A DNA stretch of 64,000 bases from positions 92,518,616 to 92,582,615 of the forward strand of contig CM071924.1 in NCBI GenBank assembly GCA_016081115.2. The letters run 5' to 3'. The notes beneath the pieces were generated by a model. It was not told where the DNA came from and did not search any database. It worked only from the letters and a program-made list of their open reading frames with translations. Made by a program: the position numbers and the translations under genes. Shown one piece after another: positions 11,125 to 22,097 of the stretch (its first letter is position 1; every line of letters begins with the position of its first letter). The DNA is from Rehmannia glutinosa. Its lineage: Eukaryota > Streptophyta > Magnoliopsida > Lamiales > Orobanchaceae.

Positions 11125-12081
11125 ATTAATTAAAAAAAAAAAAAAAAAGCAATTTGGATATATATATATATATGAAAAGATCAAAACCCTTGATCATGGG
11201 CTAATTAGGATTTCTTCAAGAAATCCTACGGTTGATATTAATTATTCAGACAGATGGACGGAGATCTGGAATTTGAAGAGGCTCATAAGAATTCATGGGT
11301 GATTTTTTGGGCCTTTTGAGAGTAGTTTAAACATCGTTATGTACAAATGTTGTTAGAGAACTTTGATGTTCTTTTCTTGAGTTTTTTCTTCTTTTTTTTC
11401 ATTTCTCATATTTTCGAGAATTTGTAATGTATTTACAGGAGTACACGTTGTACAACAATAGTACAATACTATACACAATATTTAGTCCAAGTAAATGCCA
11501 TTTTTTAAGGCTGAGAATGGCTTTTTTCTGATCATACTTCAAAAAATCGTTCTCTTTACCTTGGTTATTTATTTTTTCCCCTCATATATCATCTTTTCTT
11601 TTTTTCTTTGTTAACACCAAATGGTACTATTCATATGTGAATTAAAAGGCTTTATTGCAAAATTGGTTTCCTAACTACAGGAAGGCCAGTAAATTTTGTC
11701 TTCTAAATATCTAGGTAGCAATTTTGACCCATGAGATTTTGATTTTGTGCAATTTTGATCTTTATAATCTCTAACTCATGTAGTTTTGATATTTCGAGTT
11801 TTGATTTTGTACAATTTTACTTCCAACTACGTATTTCATTATTTTATTTGTTTTCACTATACCATGCATATCTATAACCGTTAAAGTTATAGGACTAGAA
11901 TTGTTTTGTTGTCTAAATGGTAAAATCGTTAAGAATGGAAACTGCACATTTTACAGAACTTAGACTGCAAGCCCCCTAAATGACTAAAATTGCAGTTAAA
12001 AATAAAAATATTAGCTCACACCAGCAGAAACTGCTCCCAGATCAAGGATTCATGTTCATGATACTAGTGCATAAAGGTAAA
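11125..12081. other. Aux/IAA 3' UTR and downstream AT-rich repeat
   Basis: The first ~350 bases are the likely 3' UTR and poly(A) region. From about 11640 to 12000 the sequence repeats 'caattttgatc/gtttcctaactac' phrases of the kind seen at the ends of Mutator-like MITEs elsewhere in the window. No coding sequence is present. Confidence 0.4.
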
Positions 12082-12090
12082 TTAAAAACA

Positions 12091-12326
12091 GGCAAAATTG
12101 TTTTTTAGTCCTCAAGTGGACCAACTCGGAGATTTAGTCGCTTTTTTTTTTTCGGACTTTGGATTTGGTCCTTTAACTGACAAAAATTCTGCCTAATGGT
12201 CCTGTAACCGTCTACTGACGGTAATTTTGACCGGAAACACCTACGTGGCTTTTTTTTTTCTTAAATAATCCTAAAATTCCAACTTGGATAAGTGGTCAGC
12301 TGACTTTGACCAATTTGGAGGGAAAA
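12091..12326 (+). repeat. Left terminal inverted repeat of the MULE
   Basis: The 236-bp arm pairs with 15349-15584. Differences are few and mostly in homopolymer tracts. Confidence 0.9.
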
Positions 12327-12432
12327 GTAGATGTTGACCATAAAAAAGGAGGGAAATCGATACCTTTTCCATCTTCACCCCATTTTCTCTTTTTTGTTGT
12401 GTATAGACAAAAACTTGCCCACTTTCCCCACC

Positions 12433-12842
12433 ATGTCAACATCTTCAATTCCTGGTTTTGTATATTGTCATTGTGGAATGAGAGCTCAACTTCGAACTTC
12501 ATGGACCGATGACAATCCGGGGAGGAGATTTCATGGTTGTAAAAATTGGAAGGTAATTTTACATTTTTCTTGCAAGTTAAAAAAAAAACTGAATTTATTT
12601 TTCTATTATTTATTTATTTTAGTAATTGAAATATTGGCATTTTGCAGAGGAATGGATGTGACTTTTTTGAATGGGAAAGTCCTCCTGTTAATGATAGAGC
12701 CATGAACATCATTTTGGGTTTACGTAGAAGAGTGATATCTCTTGAAGAAGAAGTGAAGATGTTGGCCAAAAAGCAGCAGAGACTCACTTTTTTTCTTGTT
12801 CTGTCATGGCTCATTTTCAGTCTAATATGGTTGGTCAAGTGA
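12433..12842 (+). CDS. Small GRF-type zinc-finger protein with C-terminal membrane helix
   Basis: Exons 12433-12552 and 12648-12842 (GT-AG intron) give 104 residues. A GRF zinc finger occupies residues 11-49: CHC at 12-14, the signature NPGRRF (28-33), then Cys36 and Cys44 before FFEW. GRF fingers bind single-stranded nucleic acid in other proteins. A predicted coiled coil (about 59-85, LEEEVKMLAKKQQ) and one hydrophobic segment (86-103) follow. Plants carry many such short GRF/TM proteins of unknown function. This one lies wholly inside the MULE, 107 bp from its left TIR, facing the transposase, so it is probably an element-borne accessory gene. The frame is intact while the transposase is broken. 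A captured host gene is the alternative. Confidence 0.85.
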
Positions 12843-12982
12843 AAGAAAGATTGGTTCAATCTGGAAAATATTCAACTTAGTAGCTTTTTTTTACTTGTCG
12901 TTTTGGTTGGTCTATGCCATTAGTTTGGTTGTTAGTCTAATTAGATTAAGTTTGTAGTTGTTTATTTCTCATGTTGTTAATG

Positions 12983-13160
12983 AAATTTGAAAATTTAACT
13001 TGCAGTCTTCCCAGCACTATTAATGAATATATAGCATTTAGATAAGATGAACTCCAAATAGAAAATGAACTCCAAATATTAAAATGAAAATTTAACTTGC
13101 AGTCTTCCCAGCACTATTAACTTGAAAAATAGAAAATGAACTCCAAATAGAAAATGAACT
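12983..13160. repeat. Local tandem duplication inside the MULE
   Basis: A 35-40 bp block containing 'acttgcagtcttcccagcac' occurs at about 12998-13022 and 13096-13120. The phrase 'agaaaatgaactcc' recurs four times between and after the copies. This looks like slippage or repair duplication downstream of the GRF gene. Confidence 0.7.
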
Positions 13161-13279
13161 CCCATCAAGGTTCAAACCACAAAAAAATAACAGTTTACAT
13201 ACCCCATCATAGTTTTGATAGAATTGTTCAACTAATCCCATGTACCTACACCTTTGGGATATTCAAAACAAAATAATTA

Positions 13280-15158
13280 CAAGCCCTTAACAAGTCATAT
13301 TGGTTTCTTTCCCTTTCCAGTCATTGTTGCTGTTAGATTTGCCAGGCTTACATACTTCTTGGTGGGAATCCTAGGAACATTTCCTTGTTGTTGCTGGAAT
13401 TGCTCATACATGGATGGTGGCAACGGCGGACCAAGGGGGGGGCAAGGGGGCCACTGCCCCCAAAATTTTCCAAAATTTTTTTCCCCAAAAATTTTTGAAA
13501 TTATATTTTAAAGGGTAAAATAAATAAATTAATTTACAATTGCCCCCAAAATTTTCAAAAAAATGAATTCCCCCAAAAATTTTCCAAAAATTTCATTTCC
13601 CCCAAAAATTTCCAAAATATTTTTAAAAGGTAGAATAAATGAACTAATTTACAATTTTCCCCCAAAATTTGATAAAATTTTAAATAGTTGTCTTTACAAT
13701 ATAAAAAACCATTAATTATGGTTAGTATATGGAAAAAATTTCACATAGTATAAATTTATAAAATCGGTCCGTTTTCCGCCCCCAAAGTCGAAATCACGCG
13801 TCCGCCACCTGGATGGTGGCCTTTTGTCTTGCACTCTTGCTCAAATGGCGAGAGTTGCCTGGATTGTTGTTTTCCCTGGTTTTGTTACCTTTCATTCTCA
13901 CCTAACAAAAAACCAACATATGATATTTAAAATATTATATTCAACACATTATTAAAAATATTTAAAATATTATATTCAAACAATTCAAAAGAAGAAAGCT
14001 AATAACTACAACAAAACCTGCAATTTTTGAGACCCCTTAAGGTGACATCCATCTACCCCAACTAGTTTCCTACAACCATTCATGAATCCCACTCTCAAAG
14101 CATTAAAACAAACATATATCCTATCAAATCTATTCTCCCCAGTGCTTTGTTCAGTGCCTATGATCACAGTAGAGCCAGGATTTGTTCTTTTAACTTCTTC
14201 AGCATAATCCCATAAGAGAGTATATTGTTTAGTGGAATCCCCTTCAAGTTGCTCTAAAGCAAGTCTTTTTGCCCTATAGGCTTGGTAATGAGTGATATGG
14301 CATCTGACTTCTTCCATTGCATCAATCCTAAACCCTTTGACATTCCTCTTAGGGTCTGACTTAAACCTTTGTGCATACTTGCCACACAACCAGTTAGATT
14401 TCATACTTTTAACATGGAAGGTTGGTGGACAGGTATGCGTCTCAAAATACTCCCTAATCTTAAATGTAGTTTCATTTTTCAGCTTAACTGCATGAATCCT
14501 CCACTTGCAATCTACATCAGCACATTTTGCATGCAACCTAATTTTGTCATTCTTTGTGATTTTTATGTTCCTTTTGTTTTTTATGGCATGTGAATGGACT
14601 GCAGTCCTTATCTCATCCTTGTTACTGAAAATCATACCCAAAACAAAAGTTGGATCATAAGTTTGAACTGGATTAAAAACAGGTACAGAGTGATTTTCAG
14701 AGTCACTATCAGAGTCTTTCCCACTGGGATAATCATCCTGACTCTCACACACATCTCCATCACCATCTTCATCTATTTGCCCCAAGTCTATTTCATCATC
14801 TAAATCTTCTGCATTAAAATCAATGCACTCTTCAAATAGCTTATCATCAAAGTCATTGATTTCTGTTGCTTCTTCATAATCACTTTCTTCAAAGCCCTCA
14901 CTATCATTCTCTAAACCCACTTGTTGCACAAAAGATGTAGACTCTGCAAACAAAGAAATATAAAACCCCATAATGGTAGACCCAAGAAAGCACCAACACA
15001 ACAAAACAAAAATAAAGTCACAAGCTTTTCATGTGATAAAAAGTGTGCCCTACGCACTAAATCAATTATCAAAGTAAAAAGAAAAAAAAAAAAAAGAATC
15101 ATTTCATACCATATTGGGGAGGGGGTAGATCGAAACATTCTGGATCTCTAAGCTTCAT
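13280..15158 (-). pseudogene. MULE transposase (MuDR/MURA family), internally deleted
   Basis: A spliced model starts at 15158: exon 15110-15158, then 14006-14943, giving about 328 residues. Residues ~20-110 are very acidic (EESDYEEA, DEDGDGD). A MuDR-type N-terminal DNA-binding region follows, with the zinc-binding pattern CADVDCKWR...THTC, then a helical linker. The MULE catalytic domain begins with the first Asp in VDGCHLKG and stops after KLQ, so the second Asp, the Glu and the SWIM finger are gone. A C-terminal tail remnant, recognisable from MYEQFQQQQ and TMTGKGKK, survives at about 13286-13420 (reverse strand), split by the hAT MITE at 13421-13811. About 1 kb of catalytic sequence is therefore missing. 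It could still encode a DNA-binding protein able to compete for TIRs. Confidence 0.8.
13421..13811. mobile_element. hAT-type MITE nested in the MULE transposase
   Basis: A perfect 8-bp duplication GATGGTGG flanks it (13413-13420 and 13812-13819). The ends CAACGGCGGACC and (reverse complement) CAGGTGGCGGAC are inverted. The interior is dominated by 'cccccaaaattttcc' runs. It is noncoding. Confidence 0.75.
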
Positions 15159-15348
15159 TTCAACCATCTGACCACTTTGCTTTTGCCTTGTTCAATTTTG
15201 TCTTAAAGTTTGATTTTCTCTCTCGATTAAGTGTTCGCGCATTAGGGATTTTAGGAGTTAGGGTTTATTTGTGCAAATGGATTGTGTAAAATATCCCTAA
15301 AATCTGCTTTTTGGTTAATAGGTCACGTGTCTTGCACATGACAGCTTG

Positions 15349-15584
15349 TTTTCCCTCCAAATTGGTCCAAATCAGCTAACAACTTATCCAAGTTGGAATT
15401 TTAGAATTATTTAAGAAAAAAAAAAAGCCACGTAGGCGTTTCCGGTCAAAATTACCGTCAGTAGACGGTTACAGGACCATTAGGCAGAATTTTTGTCAGT
15501 TAAAGGACCAAATCCAAAGTCCGAAAAAAAAAGGACTAAATCTCCGAGCTGGTCCACTTAGAGGACTAAAAAAACAATTTTGCC
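15349..15584 (-). repeat. Right terminal inverted repeat of the MULE
   Basis: Inverse of 12091-12326. The transposase start lies 191 bp inside it, so this arm probably holds the transposase promoter. Confidence 0.9.
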
Positions 15585-15670
15585 TTAAAAACACCTACAC
15601 TCAAATTTTGTATTTGATTTCTATTGATACATATTTACACACACAAAGATTAAAAACAAACCACCAAACC

Positions 15671-16497
15671 CAGAGGCGGAGCCACATGGTAGCTTGGGGG
15701 GGCCTTCCCCCCCCCAACTTTTTCCTTTTTTCTTTTTAGCACCTAAATTTTTATTATTTAGTATTTTGGCCTCCCACATAATTTTGTTGGATAAAAATTA
15801 AACAATGAATTTTAGTAAGTTAAATTGGTGATTGTGGGTCTTATTTTATCTTATTATTATCTTAAAATTATATTTTCTATTCATCAAAAGATGAGTTTCT
15901 CATTATTATTTGCTAATATATATTGAAAAAAATTATAAAAAAAAGGATAAATTAAATTGTAGATAGTTTTCGTGATATGCAAAAGAGACTCTAAACAAGT
16001 TAAGGATTTAATGATGTATTTTATAAAAATTTACTAATAAATGTTATTATATTCTTTTGATACAAATGTAATATATATAAACTTTATTATCTTGTATATA
16101 TACACAAATGTCATCTTGTGTTTTTTACTCTTGGCTAGAGGAGTCAATTTCTGACACGACACGATAACCGGACATAAACTTAACACGAATTTAATGTTTT
16201 TTTAATATTTAATGTATTTTTTATTTGTAATTTTAATTTTTTCTCCATTTTTTTATTATTTTTTTCGTGTCAACTTTAAATTATATAGGTTTTTCGTGTC
16301 GTGTCGGGTTTTATCGTGTCATAAAAGGGCCGTGTTCGTGTCGTGTATCTTGACACAAATAATTAAGCGGGTCGTGTTCGGGTTCGTGTCAGGCCTATAA
16401 TATCTATGTCAGAACATGACCCGTGAACACGAAACACGACAAGATTAACACTCATACTCTTGGCCCCTCCTTACCAGTTGTCCTGGCTCCGCCCCTG
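15671..16497. mobile_element. Non-autonomous hAT element, 8-bp TSD
   Basis: The element starts CAGAGGCGGAGCCAC and ends with its inverse (reverse complement CAGGGGCGGAGCCAG). A perfect 8-bp repeat ACCAAACC flanks it (15663-15670 and 16498-16505). The interior has no transposase and contains a second, nested element at 16136-16455. Confidence 0.85.
16136..16455. mobile_element. Nested MITE with 'GTGTCGTGT' interior, 9-bp TSD
   Basis: A 9-bp repeat ACTCTTGGC brackets the unit (16127-16135 and 16456-16464). The ends are weakly inverted (TAGAGGAGTCAATTTCTG against ATGAGTGTTAATCTTG). The interior is full of 'cgtgtcgtgt' and 'gacacgaca' motifs. The 9-bp duplication points to the Mutator superfamily. 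Confidence 0.55.
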
Positions 16498-16505
16498 ACC
16501 AAACC

Positions 16506-18594
16506 TCAGGTTTAGGAATAAATATTCTATAGCAGCAGATTCAATCCACTACTTCATCATCAATTAATGGTCACTTACATGATTTAAAATTCAATCGAAT
16601 CAAAGTTTTCTAAATTATTGATAAAATAATCAACTAACAAATTACTAAATTATGGGTTACCGTTAATCAGATTATAAATTAATTCAAGCCATGAAGAGTT
16701 TTTAATATTACCAGTCAACAACCACCACCACCATAACAGAAACAAAGAACAAGTCACATAATTGCACAAGCATTCAAAAATGGAGGCTGCTAATGAACGA
16801 TTCAAACTTTTGGTAAACAATCAAAGCTACACAAATGTAACACAAATTTTTTATTGTCTGCGAAATAACAAACAAGAAAAATAGTACAAATTAAATATAT
16901 ATAAATCAAATTATTAAAAGGGTTACAATCTCTAAACTAAATCCTCTGATTCTTTTCTTCAAGGATATAATATCTAGAATTTGAGAATTTGGAGTCGATT
17001 CTTCAGTTTAATCTTCTCCAAACATAAACTTGAACTTCAATATCGTTAATTCGAGGGCTTGAAAGCTTGATCTCGAATCAAACGGGATATATTTGATAAT
17101 ATTTGATTTGAATATATGAACTTCTTGGTGAAATAGACCTTTTGATCTTCCTCCAAGATGGTTTGGACTTTAATAACGTCAACTCGAGGGCTTGGAAGCT
17201 TATTCCCGAATCAAACGCCGTGATTTGGTGGACTCCGCGATGAACGCCTTGAATTTCGCCTTGAACACCGTGGATCTCCTTGAATATGCTCTTCTTGCCT
17301 TGAGAGAAATTTTCTCCACCGTCTTCTTGCTTGGATTTCTTCTCTTGAATTGTGATTTAATTCCTTGAGAATGTCCCCTATTTATACTTGTAGGAGAGGG
17401 GTCTTAGGAAAACTCATATGGTGAGGACTCTAATTTGATTGGTCCTTCAAATTTAATATTATTTCTTTAATCACAAATTGTGATATTTATCAAAAGAAAT
17501 AATAATAAATCAAGATAAATCTTGATTTATAAGAATTTGACATTTGACATTCTTTAATTGGCCAATAAATATATATTAAAAATATTAATAAATTAACTAT
17601 TTAAATTAGGAATTAAATTTAATTAAATTCCCAAATATAAATAGAGATTATAAAATTGATATTTAATATAAAATTTCACATGTGTAGCCATCGATTGGTG
17701 CAATTTAATTTGTCTACAACAAAATTTAAAATGATTTTGGGAACCATAAGTGTATCAATCATGTTAATGTTTGAATTCTTCAAACATTATCCACGTTCGA
17801 TTTCTTCCGACTTTCGGTTAATTATTAACAATTAGTATTTTTCGGTTTTTAGGAGTTATTTATTATTCGGTTTTTCTTTAACTCCTTAGAAGTTACATGT
17901 AGTGGTAGGAGGTTATTTTTTCTTTTCCTTGTTTTTGTGCAGGTGGTTTTTAAGATGTGGAAGTTATACCATGGAGTGGTTACACTTTTGTCTATTTAAA
18001 GCAAACCAAAATCATAAAGATGAGATTGGATTTAGAGTGTGAGATCAAATTAAAGAAACCAAAGAGACACTCTTTTTACTCACAAGAAGTTTGCAGGAAG
18101 ATAATGTGGCCAGCAATGTTGCTGACATCTTTGGCATCATCTTCCCTAGATTTGTTAGTTTGTTCATTTTGAGAGAGCCTATGTTATAGATGAGTGTATA
18201 GGGCGTGAATTGGAGGATTCTCTCAGTTTGTGATGAAGTATTGACTACTTTACAAGACTCAAAAGGGAGTATATTTTTTTAGTCTTGTTGGTTTTTGTAT
18301 TTTTGTATTTTGTAACAATATTTCATTTAAGATTTTTTGTCCTAAGGACATCGTACAAATACTTGTACAAAATTTTGAAACTTCTTATGTTCGTTTTAAT
18401 ATCCGTCATTCCATTTTTGTTGTGATTTGTGTTTCCAAGTTACAAGACTTCCGCCGTGTTTTCAAAACTGGCCGGCAACACATTTCACATCACTTGCACT
18501 ATTCTAAGAATTGGACCCCTCTAATTCTTTCCAATCAAAGATGTTGAGCGACTAAAAAGACCCAAGGTCTGTTAGAATTTGCTCATTAAATAGA
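16506..18594. other. Noncoding region with LTR-like and unknown sequence
   Basis: Between 17040 and 17215 two related blocks contain 'cgagggcttggaagctt' and 'cgaatcaaacg'. Around 17385 the reverse strand has 'gtataaatag', a TATA-like box. This would fit part of a minus-strand LTR, but I found no matching partner, PBS or PPT. The 71-codon frame at 17957-18172 resembles no family I know, and no splice-linked exons accompany it. Confidence 0.35.
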
Positions 18595-18908
18595 GGGTTA
18601 ATTGCAAAAAGTACCCTGAAGTTTGTGTAGTTACAAACAAATCCAGTTAAGTCTCAAAATTACAAAAAGTATCCCCAAGATTTGATTCCATTTAACATTT
18701 CACCCCAACTGTTAATTAACTTAGAAACAATTATTGACATCATAAAAATATAACATGAAAAATCCAAAAATGGCCTTGCAGTATTTTTCATAAAATTTCC
18801 ACAAATTACATAACATCAACCCTCCGTATAATCTAAAAAATACCCCCTCTAGTAATGAAAAATAAATTACTTTCATCCCTCTGGTTTCCCATAAACTATA
18901 TAAAAGGT
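18595..18908. repeat. Truncated Mutator-type MITE end
   Basis: It begins GGGTTAATTGCAAAAAGTAC and continues with the 'attacaaaaagtatcc' phrases typical of this MITE group; related ends occur at 29112 and 35171. No right end is found before the next element starts at 18910. Confidence 0.45.
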
Positions 18909-18909
18909 C

Positions 18910-19189
18910 GGCTAAATTGCATTTTTGGTACACCAACTTAGGGTCAGTTGCATTTTCATCCGCCAATTCTAGGGTCTGGCAAATTAGGACACTAATTTAT
19001 AATTTTTTGCACATTGAGTACACTTGTTGTCAGAAATTAAAAATTTCACCGGAAGATTTTCCCCAATTTCGATTCCGACAACAAGTGTACTCAATGTGCA
19101 AAAATTATAAATTAGTGTCCTAATTTGCTGCACTCGGAATTAGTGAATGAAAGTGCAATTTGGCCCTAAGTTAGTGTACCAAAAATGTT
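18910..19189 (+). mobile_element. Hairpin MITE, copy A
   Basis: The two halves are nearly perfect inverses over about 120 bp each (for example 'ttgcacattgagtacacttg' against its inverse), around a ~50-bp loop. The left end is GGCTAAATTGCATTTTTGGT. The right end is truncated after 'gtaccaaaaatg'. Related to copy B at 20824-21110, but with the loop inverted relative to it. Confidence 0.75.
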
Positions 19190-19756
19190 GAAAGTGAACA
19201 AGACACACAATAAATAAAAAGTGAACAAGAAATCCAATATCTCGCCGAAGCTAAATAAGATATCCACAAGCTTATTCAAAGACACTTCATTCAACACATA
19301 CTATGAAATATTGAAGTTGTTGATTAGTTGAAGAGAAAACCTTTGTGAAAATAAATTTTGGGTCTACACTGCCAAGGATTGAAGAAGTGTAGTGCAGTTC
19401 AAGATCGAACCGAGTTGTGAATTGTAGGGGGGCTGTGTGATCAAATCCTGCAAGATTTAGTGAGCTGAAATAACTAGACAGCTGTTCTAGTGAAGAGGTG
19501 AGTCTCACGAGTAGCTGGCTGTGTTAACAAGACTATTTGGACTGTACTTTTGGAAATAAAATGAACTATTACATTAGTGGAATCCTCCTGGAGTAGGAGA
19601 ATAGTGGAGTAGAGGAATTACCCCATCCTCGAACCAATATAATTCTTGTGTCTTTACTTTATTTCCCTTACATTTCTGCATTTAATAATATGTTGTTCAT
19701 TTGCTATCCAAACTCCACATATAACTCTCTAAAATCATTAAGTGTTGATTAACAAA
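19190..19756. other. Intergenic sequence, nothing recognised
   Basis: I see no conserved ORF, RNA or bounded repeat. Several short palindromic phrases (for example 'gagtaggagaatagtggagtag') are present. Confidence 0.4.
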
Positions 19757-19764
19757 CTCTAAAG

Positions 19765-20574
19765 TAGACTGGCCAAATGGAACCGAAACCGGGTTCCAAA
19801 CCGGAATCGGAACCGTGGTCAATGGTTCCTAAACCGTAACCGTGGTCAACGGTTCCAAAACCGGAACCGGAACCGTGTAGATCGGTTCGGTTCGGTTCTA
19901 GGTCTCAAAACCGTGAACGGCGGTTTTAACCGTCGGTTAGAACCGTATATGGGAAAGTGATGGAACGTTTTTTTAAGGTTAAAACCAACAATCTTGTTTT
20001 GGTAAATACATTCTAGAAGAAATGTAAAATGTTTATTATGATATTTTTAATATTGCACGATTACTTAGGGAAAAAGTAACGTCCAAGGGTTCCTCTAGCT
20101 CAAATGTAGAGCTTGAGAATTATTTAACTACTTCTTTCGAGTTTAGTGAAATAGATATTGAAGACTTTGATATTTTGAAATGGTGGTCACAAGAACTCAA
20201 CCTTATACAATCATCGCAAAAGAGGTTTTGGCATGCCCCGTTCAATCTGTTGAAGTAGAGCAAACGTTTAGCTACGATGGAAATATTTTAGATGAATCAC
20301 GCTCGCGTTTTTTTCCTTTTTTCTTTTTATTTTAAACTAAATTGCTAAACATTTTATCTAAATAAAATTAAAAACAAAAGGTTAAGTTTAACTTAGGAAT
20401 CAGAATCGTATAGAAGGCGTATAGGAACCGGTGTTCGGTTTGGAATCGAAGGCGGTTCGGTTTTGGAACCGAACCGTGAGCATAAGGAGTTCTGGTTCCG
20501 GTTCCTCAATTTGGAGGAGGAACCGGAGCCGTGGCCGAATCGGAACCGCGGTTCCGCGGGCCGTACAAAGTCTA
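19765..20574 (+). mobile_element. hAT element with transposase C-terminal relic, 8-bp TSD
   Basis: A perfect 8-bp repeat CTCTAAAG flanks it (19757-19764 and 20575-20582). The termini TAGACTGGCC and (reverse complement) TAGACTTTGTACGGCC are inverted. Subterminal regions are packed with 'ggaaccgg' motifs on both strands. At 20113-20310 a frame-broken segment shows the hAT dimerisation region: FDILKWW, then on shifted frames the CPVQSVEVEQTF stretch and the ILDESRS end. The element is therefore an internal deletion derivative of a hAT transposon. Same family as 8158-8733. Confidence 0.85.
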
Positions 20575-20823
20575 CTCTAAAGGGTATAAGTCTTCAAATG
20601 ACTTAAAAAAACTTTTTATAATATGTTACAATTCTTGGTGAGTTATTCTATCAATCGCCCTTTTCGAGAGAACTGTTGAGTGGTTAACTCTCCGGTTGAA
20701 TCTCGACTAATTTGTTTGTTGGCTTGTCTTGTTTTGACTTTTGATGTTGACCCATCTTTTTACTCGGGCTTTCGTAGGTTTTTTGAAAATGTGTCACTCT
20801 TGCGCACTTCCCATTTGTTTATT

Positions 20824-21110
20824 GACTAAATTGTATTTTGGTACACTAACTTAGGACTAGTAGCACTTTTCGTCCATCAATTCCAGGTCAGCAAATTAGG
20901 ACACTAGTTTATAAGTTTTGCACATTGAGTACACTTGTTGTCGGCAATCGAAATTGGGAAAAATTTCTCGGTGAAGTCTTTAATTTCCGACGACAAGTGT
21001 ACTCAATGTGTAAAAAATTATAAATTAGTGTCCTAATTCGGAGACCACTGGAATTGATGGACGAAAGTGCAATTGGCCCTAAGTTAGTGTACCAAAAATA
21101 CAATTTAGCC
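20824..21110 (-). mobile_element. Hairpin MITE, copy B
   Basis: Full-length relative of 18910-19189 with both ends present (GACTAAATTGTATTTTGG and its inverse ending CAATTTAGCC). The arms of about 120 bp fold back around an asymmetric loop. The loop sequence matches copy A only when reverse-complemented, so the two copies lie in opposite orientations about 1.9 kb apart. Confidence 0.75.
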
Positions 21111-21119
21111 TAAAAGGTC

Positions 21120-22097
21120 CAAAGACCAAAAGCCCGGGGTAATTTTGTCATCAACATCTTTTTTTTTTTTTTTTCTTCGTGTTTCTTTTTTGGAATTCCA
21201 ACAACGACATTATTTACTCTACACGGGTCGACTTGTCTTGCCCTGCTAGACTTTGTGGGATGGACGGGACATGCATGGGTCATCAAGTACTCGCTCCGTC
21301 TCGTCTCGCCCCATTGTCATCCCTATCAAGAGTTCTTGATTTATATATGTTGTTGGTGTTATTCATATAATATTTACAAAATTATATAAATATCATATTT
21401 GACGTAATTTCTTATATCAATTTCTGAGTAAAACTCATTCAAATTCTCAAAAACACATGAATTGGATTCTTGGAACATGTCTAGATCGTAGACGAGGTGG
21501 GTTGGGGTTGGTTTAGGTCTTATTTTTTTCTTAATGGGCTGGTCTCCCTAGACTCGACTAATTGATATCCCTAATGGGTTTTGAAATGTTATTCTACCCT
21601 AGCCTTTTAATTTTTTGTAAAGTGGTCGCATGAAATACAGTTATACAGGTCTCCTTGACCATAAATTATGATATAAGCTCAACTATTTGGGCCGACCTTA
21701 AAATGCATTAAAGTCCAGCTACCTAGGCCATGGGCCTTCTGGTAGCCCACTGACCACGTTCCATTAAGTATCAGGGCCTGGTTTTGGAAGATAAATTGGT
21801 ACACAAATTCTATTCGGGATAAATAGTATCCCAATCCGTAACGGACCAGACCCGGTAAACGGATTTGTAAGTTACTGTGAAGAGCCCAAACACTGAAGTG
21901 GGCCGGACCAATTTGTGGCATTTTGTGCACCACGCGTTCATTAACGACGCAAGTGTATGCTACGCACCCCGTTCATGTTAGAGCTTCGGCGAGAGAACTG
22001 AAACCTCGATTTCTATCTACTCTCAGAAATCTCAATCCTTTTCAGTTTTCAGTCTTCAAGCTGATTGAGCTCAAAATCGTTGAATTCCATTCGGAAA
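21120..22097. other. Upstream region of the complex I gene with MITE remnants
   Basis: A GC-rich patch at 21220-21335 ending ATTGTCATCCCTA matches the right end of a common plant MITE (compare 34725-34751, ending ATTGTTATCCCTA). The rest is the probable promoter and 5' UTR of the gene at 22098; I see no unambiguous TATA box. Confidence 0.4.

Larger units (their letters stand above)
12091..15584. mobile_element. Mutator-like element (MULE) with two convergent genes
   Basis: Terminal inverted repeats of about 236 bp (12091-12326 and 15349-15584) start GGCAAAATTGTTTTTTAGTC and are nearly identical. A perfect 9-bp direct repeat TTAAAAACA flanks the element (12082-12090 and 15585-15593). Inside are a GRF zinc-finger gene reading right (12433-12842) and a truncated MURA-type transposase reading left (start 15158). 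The convergent two-gene layout recalls maize MuDR (mudrA/mudrB), although the rightward gene is not similar to mudrB as far as I can tell. The catalytic core of the transposase is deleted and a hAT MITE sits in its 3' part, so this copy cannot move by itself, but its ends and duplication are well preserved and the insertion looks fairly recent. Confidence 0.9.

Noticed and set aside
14292..14803. Plus-strand ORFs opposite the MULE transposase
   Set aside because: They are shadows of the reverse-strand transposase exon.
17957..18172. 71-codon ORF as a novel gene
   Set aside because: No start context, splice partner or family similarity is visible, and it lies in a repeat-rich stretch.
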